Shown in pieces: positions 9,293 to 17,692 of a DNA stretch of 64,000 nucleotides. The stretch covers positions 310,001 through 374,000 of the forward strand of contig NZ_RCWY01000003.1 in NCBI RefSeq assembly GCF_003688625.1, written 5' to 3'. This DNA is from Sphingomonas sp. PP-CE-3A-406. Its GTDB lineage: Bacteria > Pseudomonadota > Alphaproteobacteria > Sphingomonadales > Sphingomonadaceae. Every line of letters begins with the position of its first letter. The first letter of the stretch is position 1. Position numbers and translations under genes: made by a program. The notes below the pieces were generated by a model, which was not told the origin of the DNA, ran no database searches, and worked only from the letters and a program-made list of their open reading frames with translations.

Positions 9293-9801
9293 TCGAAGCG
9301 TTAGCGGCATCGGACATCGGCTTCTGGATCGATGCGATCGGCCGGCTGGTGATTGCGACCGCGGCCGGGATGGTGCTCGGCTGGGAACGCTCGCGCGAGA
9401 ACCGGCAGATCATGGGCTTGCGGACGCTGGGTCTGGTCGGCCTGGCGAGCTGCATCGCCGTGCAGGCGATCGTGCACAGTGGCTTGCCGAATGTGAACGC
9501 CGATGCCGCAGGACGGGCGATGCAGGGCATTCTGTCCGGCGTCGGCTTCATCGGTGCCGGCGCTGTGCTGCGGGTCGGCCAGGGTCAGGAAGTGCATGGG
9601 CTGGCGACCGCCGCGTGCATCTGGGTGACAGCCACGATCGGCGCGGCAGCAGGGTTGGCGGTGTGGCCGCTCATCATCGGCGGGTTGAGCCTTGCGATGC
9701 TCGTACTGTTCGTCGGCGCTCCGCTCGAACGTCGCATTCGCGAGCGGGCCAGGCTGACTCCGGCAGAGGCCGACCGGAAGGATGCCGAGCGCAAGCCGTG
9801 A
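9289..9801 (+). CDS. MgtC/SapB family membrane protein
   Basis: 170 residues with four or five hydrophobic segments. It contains GMVLGWERSRENRQIMGLRTLGLV and GILSGVGFIGAGAVLR, the signature blocks of the N-terminal MgtC domain. The C-terminal regulatory domain of true MgtC is absent, so it is a short MgtC/SapB homologue. ATG at 9289 overlaps the sulfite oxidase stop codon, so the two are co-translated. Function in this family is poorly defined (magnesium or acid stress and ATP-synthase inhibition in pathogens). The pairing with sulfite oxidase is unusual. Confidence 0.85.
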   Translation: MIEALAASDIGFWIDAIGRLVIATAAGMVLGWERSRENRQIMGLRTLGLVGLASCIAVQAIVHSGLPNVNADAAGRAMQGILSGVGFIGAGAVLRVGQGQEVHGLATAACIWVTATIGAAAGLAVWPLIIGGLSLAMLVLFVGAPLERRIRERARLTPAEADRKDAERKP

Positions 9802-9852
9802 TCCCGCTGGTCCGCCCAGTGCCTGTCGGCGCTGAGAACCGGCCAGGCGCTA

Positions 9853-10623
9853 TCAGGACACAAGCGCCGCATCGGCCTGGCGCCGGACCTCGTTGGCGAT
9901 CGGATGCAGCTCGGCAGCGGGGCGCTCCCCCACCACACTATAGCCGATCCCGTCGACCGCCCATGTGACCCGGCCCATGGTCCCGCTGGACGTGCTGGTC
10001 ATGCTTGCGCTCTTGTCGATTTGCATGGGCCTCGTCAGCACCGCGAGCTTCGACGCTTGCGGTCCATCATAAAGGAGCAGCGCCGCAGGGCCGTGGGGCG
10101 TCGCGACCAATCGCCCCCCGCCATAGCGGTAACCCGCTGTGCTGAGGTCCGGGATGGTCACGCGCTCACCCAATCGAGCGGAGGTCCATCGGATCAGCAT
10201 GGCGCGCTGGTCGGGGCCGATCTCCGCTGGTCGTATCCGGTCGGCGGCATAGACACGGAAATTGTCACTCGCCTCGTTGGCCAGCGCCGCGATACCCGCG
10301 CGGGGTTCGCCACTCCAACGCGCGCTCGACCAGCCCCCGCCAAACCCGACCGTCAACAGAAGCGACGCGGCGATGGCGAGTTGCCAACGCGGTTGGCGTT
10401 GCCGTCCCCTGATGGCTGCAACGCGCATCGTCGCCGGGATAGGTTCATCCGCGATCGGGGCGAACAGGGATGCAAGGGCTCGCGCCTGCTCCGCCTGCTC
10501 CCGCAAACGGGCATGCATGTCCGGCTGGCCTTCAAGGTAGGCGTCGACCAGACGCTGCCGCTCGGGCGACAGCCTTCCATCGATCCACGCGGCCAGATCG
10601 TCTTCTCCGATCGGGCTGGTCAT
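9853..10623 (-). CDS. anti-sigma factor (zinc-finger-less, single-pass)
   Basis: 256 residues. The cytoplasmic N-terminus has the anti-sigma helix pattern (EDDLAAWIDGRLSPERQRLVDAYL), one membrane helix follows (LAIAASLLLTVGFGGGW, about 95-111), and the rest is a periplasmic domain. No HxxxCxxC motif is present. ATG at 10623 overlaps the TGA of the upstream sigma-factor gene, the standard arrangement for a sigma/anti-sigma pair. It should hold the partner sigma factor inactive until a periplasmic signal arrives. The operon also encodes a YVTN propeller and a DUF305 protein. Confidence 0.87.
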   Translation of the reverse strand: MTSPIGEDDLAAWIDGRLSPERQRLVDAYLEGQPDMHARLREQAEQARALASLFAPIADEPIPATMRVAAIRGRQRQPRWQLAIAASLLLTVGFGGGWSSARWSGEPRAGIAALANEASDNFRVYAADRIRPAEIGPDQRAMLIRWTSARLGERVTIPDLSTAGYRYGGGRLVATPHGPAALLLYDGPQASKLAVLTRPMQIDKSASMTSTSSGTMGRVTWAVDGIGYSVVGERPAAELHPIANEVRRQADAALVS

Positions 10624-11129
10624 CGCACACTCCTCAATCGCGGCCGTTCACCCTCTCGGATGAGTGTCGCCAGACGGTCGCGCCCCCGCGATATTCGCGA
10701 CATCACCGTTCCCAGCGGCACTCCGACGACGGCAGCGACTTCCCCATATGACAGACCTTCGACCGAGATGAGCAGCAGCACCGTCCGCTGCTCCTCGGGC
10801 AACGCATCAAGGGCGCGCAACAGGTCGCGGTGGTGCAGACCCGTGTCCTGATCGGCCGGGCGGCCGAGCGCAGCGTCGTCTACGAGGTGGAGCGGAACCG
10901 CCGTACCTCGCCGGATATGCTGCCGCCTTTGATCGATCAACAGGTTGTGCAGGATCGCATAAAGCCAGGGGCGAACCTCCGTGCCACGCCGCTGCCGCCA
11001 GCGCCCGACCGCGCGCTCAAGGCAATCCTGCACCACGTCATCCGCCATCGCCTGATCGCGCAACCACGACCGGGCATAGCGACGCAGACCAGGGATCAGT
11101 GATTCGATCGCGGCGGCAAGCGGGTCCAT
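10620..11129 (-). CDS. ECF-type RNA polymerase sigma factor
   Basis: 169 residues. Region 2 contains YARSWLRDQAMADDVVQDCLERA and RPWLYAILHNLLIDQRR. Region 4 contains LDALPEEQRTVLLLISVEGLSYGEVAAVVG and GTVMSRISRGRDRL, the helix-turn-helix for -35 recognition. The start is placed at ATG 11129 (MDPLAAAIESL) because it begins one base past the upstream gene's stop; upstream in-frame codons would intrude into that gene. It overlaps the anti-sigma gene by four bases. Confidence 0.92.
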   Translation of the reverse strand: MDPLAAAIESLIPGLRRYARSWLRDQAMADDVVQDCLERAVGRWRQRRGTEVRPWLYAILHNLLIDQRRQHIRRGTAVPLHLVDDAALGRPADQDTGLHHRDLLRALDALPEEQRTVLLLISVEGLSYGEVAAVVGVPLGTVMSRISRGRDRLATLIREGERPRLRSVR

Positions 11130-11130
11130 T

Positions 11131-12570
11131 TCAGTCGCGCTGCACCTGCACGATGCGGCCCGGCGCACCATTTACCACCTCAGCTACCGCCAGAAAACGC
11201 CGGGGTGCCGCGGTGCTGCCTTGAACGATCTGCCGGATCGGTCCCGACGCATTGACGATCGCCGCACCTGCCGGGTTGCTCATGAAGTTCGCAAGCGGCT
11301 CTACCGCACCGCTGCCGTCCGCATTGGCGGTCAGCACGAGCATGTAAGGCTTTTTGGGCTGTAAACCGGTAACGGCACTCTGCACCACCTGAATGATACC
11401 CTGGTCGAAGAGGGTAATGCTGCTTGCCGCGCGGCTGCCGCCAACCGGCCCCATATTCAGATGCAACGCCTTGCCGGCCGTGCCGAGCGGTTGAAGATTG
11501 TCGGTGCCGGGGCCTGTCGGAACAGCGTTGGGGACATAGGCGATCGCCTGCGGTGCCTGTCCGACCGGCACGGTGGCAACGACCTTGTTGCCGGCGGTGT
11601 CGATCGCGGCAAGTTCATCGGCATTCTCCAGCCCGATATAGATGCGCCGGCCGTCGCCCGATGGCCAGACGCCGTGCGGCATCTTGCCGACCGGGATGGT
11701 GGCGACAAGCGCGAAGTCGGACGTGCGGAACACCTTCACCGCGTTTTCCCCGCCCACCGTGACATAGGCGAACTGTCCCCTGACCGTGCGGGCGAAGTTG
11801 ACGTGATTGGTGATCGGTCCGGTATCCAGCACCTTGAGGATCGCGAAAGGCGGCCTGGCATCGAATGCGACCGTCTTGCCGATGTCCTTCAGCGTGAACC
11901 ACACCTGCTTGCCGTCCGGCGTCGCGGCGATGTTGGGACAGAACGGACTCGGCTGCGCCACCTGTCCGACCTGCGCGTGGGTTGCAACATCGAACACGGC
12001 CAGCACCGGATTGAACGAGGAACAGACATAGCCGTATCGGCCATCGGGAGAGAAGATCGTCATGCCCGGACCACCGGGCGTCTTGATGCGCCCCGTCTCC
12101 TTGTACGTCGTGGGGTCGAGCACGGCGATGTAATCCTCGCCGCGTACCGTAACCCACACCTCCTTGCCGTCCGGTGTGAAGAACGCCTCATGCGGACTGC
12201 GCCCGACATACGTCGTGTGCTTGACGGTGTTGGTGGCGGTGTCGATCCACGACACGGCGTTGGATCCGATCGACACGACCGCCAGTGTTTTCCCGTCCGG
12301 CGAGAAGCCGAGGCCGTGAACCAGCACCTGCCCCTTGTAGAGCGGGGAAAAATTCATCGGCTGCGGATCGCCGAGCTTGATGACGCCGAGCAACCTGTTG
12401 TCGGCCGGGTCCGTCACCGACACCGTGTTGGAGAATTGTTCGGATGCATAGACGCGGTCGCGGTGGCTGACAGGCACGTCCTTGGCGTTCCACGGCGCCT
12501 GCTGGGCCATGGCAATGCCCGGTGCGGCGCTCATCAGCAAGGCGGCCGAGCGCAGGAAGGTCCGGATCAT
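11131..12570 (-). CDS. secreted YVTN/YncE-type beta-propeller protein
   Basis: 479 residues. A Sec signal peptide (LRSAALLMSAAPGIAMAQQ) is followed by about seven propeller blades with repeated motifs such as SPDGKTLAVVSIGSN, TPDGKEVWVTVRG and SPDGRYGYVCSSFNP. After residue about 360 comes a separate C-terminal region that may bind a ligand (HLNMGPVGGSRAASSITLFDQG). No catalytic motif is visible; YVTN proteins are usually periplasmic scaffolds or metal-related proteins. It lies between DUF305 and the sigma factor with one-base gaps, so all four genes form one operon. Confidence 0.87.
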   Translation of the reverse strand: MIRTFLRSAALLMSAAPGIAMAQQAPWNAKDVPVSHRDRVYASEQFSNTVSVTDPADNRLLGVIKLGDPQPMNFSPLYKGQVLVHGLGFSPDGKTLAVVSIGSNAVSWIDTATNTVKHTTYVGRSPHEAFFTPDGKEVWVTVRGEDYIAVLDPTTYKETGRIKTPGGPGMTIFSPDGRYGYVCSSFNPVLAVFDVATHAQVGQVAQPSPFCPNIAATPDGKQVWFTLKDIGKTVAFDARPPFAILKVLDTGPITNHVNFARTVRGQFAYVTVGGENAVKVFRTSDFALVATIPVGKMPHGVWPSGDGRRIYIGLENADELAAIDTAGNKVVATVPVGQAPQAIAYVPNAVPTGPGTDNLQPLGTAGKALHLNMGPVGGSRAASSITLFDQGIIQVVQSAVTGLQPKKPYMLVLTANADGSGAVEPLANFMSNPAGAAIVNASGPIRQIVQGSTAAPRRFLAVAEVVNGAPGRIVQVQRD

Positions 12571-12571
12571 G

Positions 12572-12955
12572 TCAGTGCTCCATATGGCTGTGGTGGTCGC
12601 CGCCCTGCGTCGGGGCTGGCGTCGAACGGGGTAGCGGCTGACCGATCGCCAACTTCATGGCGGCGATCTCCTGCTGCTGATCGATGATGATCTCCTGCGC
12701 AATGCGCTTGAGCTGCTCGTTATGGCCGTAGCGCAGCTCTGCCACCGCCATATCAATGGCGCCCTGGTGATGCGGAAGCATCATCGCGACGAAGTCGCGG
12801 TCGACGTCGCCGGACGGCTTGACCATCATGCCCGCCATCATCCGGTCCATCGCGGCAGATATCATGCTGGCGTATCCATCGGCGGGGGCGGCCGCGACTG
12901 CGCCGGTGAGCAGAACCGAAGCGGTCAGACCCAGCATCCAATTTCGTCTACGCAT
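12572..12955 (-). CDS. DUF305 family periplasmic protein
   Basis: 127 residues: a signal peptide (RRRNWMLGLTASVLLTGAVAAA) and a DUF305 ferritin-like four-helix region with the diagnostic MMLPHHQGAIDMA, plus methionine-rich segments (MDRMMAGMM) and a His-rich end (GGDHHSHMEH) that suggest copper or silver binding. The start is ATG 12955, preceded by GGAGG; in-frame ATGs at 12970 and 13024 would add a basic extension. It is the first gene of the operon with the propeller protein and the sigma/anti-sigma pair. Confidence 0.87.
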   Translation of the reverse strand: MRRRNWMLGLTASVLLTGAVAAAPADGYASMISAAMDRMMAGMMVKPSGDVDRDFVAMMLPHHQGAIDMAVAELRYGHNEQLKRIAQEIIIDQQQEIAAMKLAIGQPLPRSTPAPTQGGDHHSHMEH

Positions 12956-13105
12956 AAGCCTCCGGCGCATCAGTCTCGAAAGCGTAGACGACGCCCGTCG
13001 GGGTTTATTCCATGGGTGAGCCAATTATTGATCCTCAGCAAAACAATGGTCTCATCGTGACCCTGCCGTTGGTTGACCAGGTCGCCGTCGGACAGCATAT
13101 GCTCA

Positions 13106-13178
13106 GGCAAGGCGATGGATTTCCGCCGGGCCATTCGGCCGAACCGCCCTCGCAAGGGCCGATGATTCCTACCAGGCG
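13106..13178 (+). promoter_or_regulatory. fluoride riboswitch (crcB motif)
   Basis: The conserved elements of the crcB RNA appear in order: GGCGATGG at 13111, a CCGCC/GGCC helix region, AACCGCC at 13142, then GGGCCGATGATTCCTACC at 13156-13173. This is the fluoride-binding pseudoknot core. It lies 24 bases before a CLC-type channel gene and upstream of the Shine-Dalgarno AGGAGG (13191-13196). Fluoride binding should turn on the downstream exporter. The match is by eye; a covariance model would settle it. Confidence 0.9.
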
Positions 13179-13201
13179 CCGCAAGGCAGCAAGGAGGAAT
13201 C

Positions 13202-14560
13202 GTGCGCGCGACATTTCGCAATCTCTACGACCAGTTCAACATGGCAGCGTTCATTCGCGATCGCCGCACCCATGCCATGTCGGTGCTGCGGTGGGCTTTG
13301 ATCCTGATCCCGATGGCCGCAACGGTGGGAACGCTCTGCGCAGCCTTCCTGTGGAGCCTCGATGCCGTGACCCGGCTTCGCTTTGCCTTTCCCTGGCTGC
13401 TCTACCTGCTGCCGATCGGCGGGTTCATGGTCGGACTGCTCTACCATCTGACAGGGCGCTCGGTCGAAGGCGGTAACAACCTCATCGTCGAGCAAATCCA
13501 TGAACCAGGGGGCGGTGTGCCGCTGCGCATGGCCCCGCTCATCTTCTTCGGCACGGTCGTGACGCACCTGTTCGGGGGATCGGCGGGGCGTGAAGGCACC
13601 GCCGTGCAATTGGGCGGCAGCCTTTCCAGCGGCTTCGGCCGCGCACTCAAGCTGGATGCGGAAGCGACACGCATCCTGCTGATGACCGGAATCGCGGCGG
13701 GCTTCGGCGCGGTCTTCGGGACGCCGATCGCGGGCGCGGTCTTCGCGCTGGAGGTCCTGGCGATCGGCCGGGTCGAGTATCGTGCGCTAGTGCCATGCCT
13801 GGTCGCGGCACTGGTGGGTGACTGGACCTGTCTTTCCTGGGGCATTCATCACGGCGCCTACCTTGTCGATGCGACAGTGCCGGTCGACGCTCTAATTGTC
13901 ATCAAGGCTGGCGTCGCGGGCGTCGTATTCGGGTTGGTCGGACTAGCTTTTGCGGAGGCCAATCATGCGCTTGGCGGATGGCTGAAGCGCATGGTGCCTT
14001 ATGGCCCACTACGACCCGTCATCGGGGGCGTGGCCGTGATCGCACTGGTCGGGCTGTTCGGCACGCGGGACTATCTCGGTCTGGGCACGCTGGCGGCGAC
14101 GCCGGACGGCCTGACCATCGCCAGCTTCTTTGGTCCCGACACCCATCCATGGAGCGGGGCGTTGAAGCTGCTCTTCACCGTCGTCACCCTGAGCACTGGC
14201 TTCAAGGGCGGAGAGGTGACACCGCTGTTCTTCATCGGCGCGGCGCTCGGCAATGCACTCGCGCCCATGTTCGGAGTCCCGACGGGGGTCTTCGCGGCGA
14301 TCGGCTTCGTTGCGCTGTTCGCGGGTGCTGCCAACACGCCGCTTGCCTGCACGTTCATGGGGATCGAGTTGTTCGGGGCGGCCTATGCTGTGCCGATCGC
14401 GGTCGCATGCTTCGTCGCCTACCTTTGCTCGGGTCATAACGGCATTTATCTGTCGCAGCGCGTCGCAGTCCCCAAGGTGCCTGCTGCGCACCTCACACCC
14501 GATGCGACCCTGCGTGATGCCCGCACGCACGGTGCTTCCCGCCGACGCTCGCGCGTCTGA
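13202..14560 (+). CDS. CLC-type fluoride/proton antiporter (EriC-F type)
   Basis: 452-residue CLC membrane protein. In place of the chloride-selective GSGIP loop it has GGNNLI at about 90-95. Other CLC blocks are GREGTAVQLGG (129-139, with the gating glutamate), GFGAVFGTPIAGAVFALE and GFKGGEVTPLFFIGAALGNAL. The fluoride riboswitch directly upstream and a DUF190 gene downstream identify it as a fluoride exporter rather than a chloride channel. GTG at 13202 is chosen because AGGAGG sits five bases before it. It lies within insertion B, so fluoride resistance here is an acquired trait. Confidence 0.92.
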   Translation: MRATFRNLYDQFNMAAFIRDRRTHAMSVLRWALILIPMAATVGTLCAAFLWSLDAVTRLRFAFPWLLYLLPIGGFMVGLLYHLTGRSVEGGNNLIVEQIHEPGGGVPLRMAPLIFFGTVVTHLFGGSAGREGTAVQLGGSLSSGFGRALKLDAEATRILLMTGIAAGFGAVFGTPIAGAVFALEVLAIGRVEYRALVPCLVAALVGDWTCLSWGIHHGAYLVDATVPVDALIVIKAGVAGVVFGLVGLAFAEANHALGGWLKRMVPYGPLRPVIGGVAVIALVGLFGTRDYLGLGTLAATPDGLTIASFFGPDTHPWSGALKLLFTVVTLSTGFKGGEVTPLFFIGAALGNALAPMFGVPTGVFAAIGFVALFAGAANTPLACTFMGIELFGAAYAVPIAVACFVAYLCSGHNGIYLSQRVAVPKVPAAHLTPDATLRDARTHGASRRRSRV

Positions 14561-14586
14561 TCCTGCTTCCTATCGAAAGGCCCGTT

Positions 14587-14817
14587 ATGCCTGATCGTTT
14601 CAACGTCCAGCACCGCGAGGTTGGAATGCTGCGCATCTATTTGAAGCCGTCTGACAAGGTCGGCCCACGTCGCTTCTGGGGTGCGAAACCTTTTTATCGC
14701 GAGCTGATCCGCACCGCGAAGGCGGACGGCATCATCAACGCCGTCGCGCAGAACATGCATTACGGCTCCAGCAATCGCGGCCCAGCGGCTTTCAACCGTT
14801 CCGATCCTGAAAGCTGA
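14587..14817 (+). CDS. DUF190-like protein, probably shortened
   Basis: 76 residues. LRIYLKPSDKVG, then PFYRELIRTAKADGIINAVA follows the N-terminal half of DUF190 (PII-like fold), a family often encoded beside fluoride exporters. The usual glycine-rich centre and second half are replaced by a short tail (GSSNRGPAAFNRSDPES), so the gene is probably truncated or strongly diverged. AAAGG precedes ATG at 14587, 26 bases after the CLC gene, so the riboswitch likely controls both. Confidence 0.7.
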   Translation: MPDRFNVQHREVGMLRIYLKPSDKVGPRRFWGAKPFYRELIRTAKADGIINAVAQNMHYGSSNRGPAAFNRSDPES

Positions 14818-15277
14818 CTGGCAGGAAAGTCCCCAATGTCGGTCACCACGGTCCGCGCCGGAAGCGAGGTGAACAAATGGCCGCTTCCGGGAAAGCGCTC
14901 GGTCAAGCTGAACGTCGGGAACTGGGTCGGGAGCCGTCCGGCAGCTGTCGGTCAGGCAGACCCAGTTGGCGACCTTCGCGGCGCCTTTAGCGCGCCCCGA
15001 AAGCGGCCGCTGGTTCACGTGCTGCTGGGCAGCTGGAATTGGGCCGCAAGCAGACTGGCGGCTTGTGATCAATCGAAGTGGCAGAAGCAGACATTAGCAG
15101 TGGTGCGCGACTAGCTCTGACCGGATCGGCGGCCAGTATCTCGTTGCAATAAACTCGGACATCTTCGACCGACTGACGCTGCCGGCCGCGTCCGATAAGC
15201 AAGCGCGTGTGCTAATCCACGCGTCTATCGGACGATGGCGAGCAAGGCGGATTGTTCGGCTTCAGATTCGACTGACG
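14818..15277. other. 460-base stretch without a convincing gene
   Basis: A 92-codon open frame at 14836-15114 exists, but its composition looks like non-coding repeat rather than protein. It contains GGCCGCTTCCGGGAAAGCG near 14879, then related words such as CGAAAGCGGCCGCTGG near 14998, resembling GC-rich intergenic repeats seen elsewhere in the window. It separates the fluoride module from the end of the convergent SMC-type ATPase gene. Confidence 0.5.
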
Positions 15278-17692
15278 TCAGGCTGCGACAGCGACGATCT
15301 TTGGACGTTCGCGATATCCGTGGCGGGCCGTATTGTAGCGCGTCTTGCCGCCCGAGGTCCGCTCCAGCTCGATCGTGATCAACTCGTCGGTCGGAAACGC
15401 CGGGCTCATTTCGAGCGCGAGATAGTCGAACAGCGCTCTGTCGTGGACCGCGACGATGATCTGCCGCCCATGCTCCTTTGACAGGGTCCGCAGCAGCGCC
15501 GCGAAATGCGCGATGTGGACGTCGTCCATCGACTGGACGGGATCGTCCAGGACCAGCCAAGGCAGTTTCGGCTGCACCGAGAGGTGGAGCGCCAGAAAAA
15601 GCGTCAGCGCGGCGGTATTGAGGTTGCCGGAGCTGAGCATCACGCCCGGAGAGCCGCCATCGTTCCCGGAACGGTGCATCGTGCGGAGGACAGGCCGGAT
15701 CCGGCCACCCTTTCCGACGGGCACGTCAAACACCGGGACGAACTCCTCGTCAGGCGCCAGACGCACGAAGAGATCCCGCCAAAGCGTGTTCAGCTTGTCG
15801 TTGAACACCTCCGCGACCACCCTCGTGCGAGCTTCGGCGGCCGCGTCAGCGATCCTCCCGACGCTGCGGCGGATCGCCGTGGTCGCGCGGAAGGCGTCAT
15901 CTGCACGCTTTTTAGCCGAGACCTGCGACCGCAGCTTCGCATCGAGCTCGACTCGCTCCGCAGTCATAGACGTGAGCTCCCGCTGCACAGTCGACGCTAT
16001 GGTTTCCTGCTCGATCCAGGCCGTCAGGCGCGCGCGTCGTCCCCCCAATTCCCGGGTCATAAAGGCCAGCCGGTCAGTCGAGGAATTCGTCCGTGCGGAC
16101 ACGATTCCCAGCTGATCCTCAAGCGCCGCGACGTCTTTGGACAGCAGGTCGTCCTCGACGTCGGAACGCGACCAACCCACGGCCAGTCTGACAGCCTCCG
16201 CCTGCTGACGAAGCAAGGATCCGCCCTCCCTCGCGATTGAAAGCAGCTCAGACGCCTCCGCGACCAATCCGGTTAGCGCGGCTGCAGCTGCCTGATCCTC
16301 CAACCGCCGACTCTCGCTCGGCAGCTGTGCAACGAGCAGCTCACGTTCGCGACCGATCTCGGCGATCGTTGCTGTCAGCGAGGTCCGCCGACCCGTAGCC
16401 TCCGCCAAACGCGAGGCGGCGGACGTGATCAACTGGATTCGCTTACGCACAGCTTCGGCGAGCGGCGTCTCGGAGACCTCCCCGTAATCTCGCCCACACA
16501 CAGGGCAGTCGTCGCCATGGATGTGCGGAATGACGGTCGACAGCGCAGCCGCCAGATCGGGAGCCTGGCGCCCGAGTTCGGATATCTCGCGGTCGAGATC
16601 ATCCGTCGTGGTCTTCGCCGAAACCAATTCGTCATCCAGCTCCTTCAGCCGGCGCTCCGCATCCTTAGCCTTTGCGACTGCCGCAGCTGCCGCGTTCGAA
16701 AGCGTCTTGAGCTGGTTCGCCAGGCGGGCGATGTCGGCGCCGACATCTGCAGTGATGCCGGTCGGGACATCCGGGACGTGACTGACCACTGCAAGCAGAA
16801 GGCGCTGGATGCGGTCGGAATTGGCCGTAAGCCAGTCCGCTGCTTCGGCTTCCCTCCTTCGTGCCGTGGCAACGACCTCCTCGCGGCCGGCGCCAGCGCG
16901 ATCGGCTCGGATCCGGGCGGATGAGCGCGTCAGCTCCTCGATGCGCCGGATTTGGTCGTCAAACACCGAGACGGCCAATCTCGTCGACTCCGCAGTCTGC
17001 CCCTCTTCACCGCCGATCTCGAGCATTCCGGCCCGGATTCGATCCAGCCGTTCCCGCACATCCGCGATCCGCGCGTCGAGCCGCTTAAGATCTAAAGTGG
17101 CCTCCGCGACGGACCGCGCCAAGGCCTCGCGCCGGTCCTCAAGCGTCCGATAGGTCGGCGCCAGCGGCCTGAGATTTCTGGCGTCTCGGGCGGGCTGTAA
17201 GCCGCGCTGCAGAGCGTCGAGCCGATCAAGGCCCAAGAGTTCCGCCGCGAACTGGGACAGCGGCGTGTCGATGCTTGCGTCGTCGCCACCGTAGATCGCA
17301 AGGAGCTGGCTCAACGTGGTCTGCGCCAGATAGCACCGCTCACTGTAGAAGCGTGCCGCCTGCTCGCTCAGCCCACCCTGGGTCCGCGTCGTTCCGCGGG
17401 CCAGCCGGATGTCGGTGTCTCGGAACTCGTCACCCAGGCCATCCACGCGCAGGCTGATCAGACCTTCGCCGGTGGTGTAGTTGGCGAGCTCCTTGCGATA
17501 GCTCTTGTCGGCACGCTCGAGCGATGGGACCGAGCCCGTGAGCGCAAGCTCGAGTGCCGACAGCAAGCTCGTCTTGCCCGCGCCGTTGTGCCCGTGGATC
17601 AGGACCATCGGCGCATCGAGGCGCAGCGACAACGGCGCGTTGATGCTACGGAACCCGTCGATGGCGATCGATTTGAGGCGAGGCCCGGTCAT
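15278..17692 (-). CDS. SMC/Rad50-like ATPase with zinc hook (LmuB-like)
   Basis: 804 residues. Walker A is GHNGAGKTS at about 34-42. Coiled-coil arms flank a zinc hook, CPVCGRDYGE, near residue 396. An ABC signature-like MLSSGNLNTAALTLFLAL is near 690 and Walker B WLVLDDPVQSMDD near 716. This is the architecture of the SMC ATPase of Lamassu/DdmABC defence systems. ATG at 17692 overlaps the TGA of the middle gene by four bases. Family knowledge says such ATPases sense foreign or aberrant DNA and trigger the effector. It is the last gene of a three-gene operon: SIR2 effector, small protein, SMC. Confidence 0.85.
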   Translation of the reverse strand: MTGPRLKSIAIDGFRSINAPLSLRLDAPMVLIHGHNGAGKTSLLSALELALTGSVPSLERADKSYRKELANYTTGEGLISLRVDGLGDEFRDTDIRLARGTTRTQGGLSEQAARFYSERCYLAQTTLSQLLAIYGGDDASIDTPLSQFAAELLGLDRLDALQRGLQPARDARNLRPLAPTYRTLEDRREALARSVAEATLDLKRLDARIADVRERLDRIRAGMLEIGGEEGQTAESTRLAVSVFDDQIRRIEELTRSSARIRADRAGAGREEVVATARRREAEAADWLTANSDRIQRLLLAVVSHVPDVPTGITADVGADIARLANQLKTLSNAAAAAVAKAKDAERRLKELDDELVSAKTTTDDLDREISELGRQAPDLAAALSTVIPHIHGDDCPVCGRDYGEVSETPLAEAVRKRIQLITSAASRLAEATGRRTSLTATIAEIGRERELLVAQLPSESRRLEDQAAAAALTGLVAEASELLSIAREGGSLLRQQAEAVRLAVGWSRSDVEDDLLSKDVAALEDQLGIVSARTNSSTDRLAFMTRELGGRRARLTAWIEQETIASTVQRELTSMTAERVELDAKLRSQVSAKKRADDAFRATTAIRRSVGRIADAAAEARTRVVAEVFNDKLNTLWRDLFVRLAPDEEFVPVFDVPVGKGGRIRPVLRTMHRSGNDGGSPGVMLSSGNLNTAALTLFLALHLSVQPKLPWLVLDDPVQSMDDVHIAHFAALLRTLSKEHGRQIIVAVHDRALFDYLALEMSPAFPTDELITIELERTSGGKTRYNTARHGYRERPKIVAVAA

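Noticed and set aside
8099..9310. 403-codon minus-strand frame over the sulfite oxidase
   Set aside because: Antisense shadow of a clear enzyme gene; no domain in its translation.
11461..12687. 408-codon plus-strand frame over the YVTN protein gene
   Set aside because: Antisense shadow; composition rich in Arg, Asp and His, no family likeness.
14836..15114. 92-codon plus-strand ORF
   Set aside because: Looks like GC-rich intergenic repeat translated by chance; no ribosome site and no protein-like pattern.
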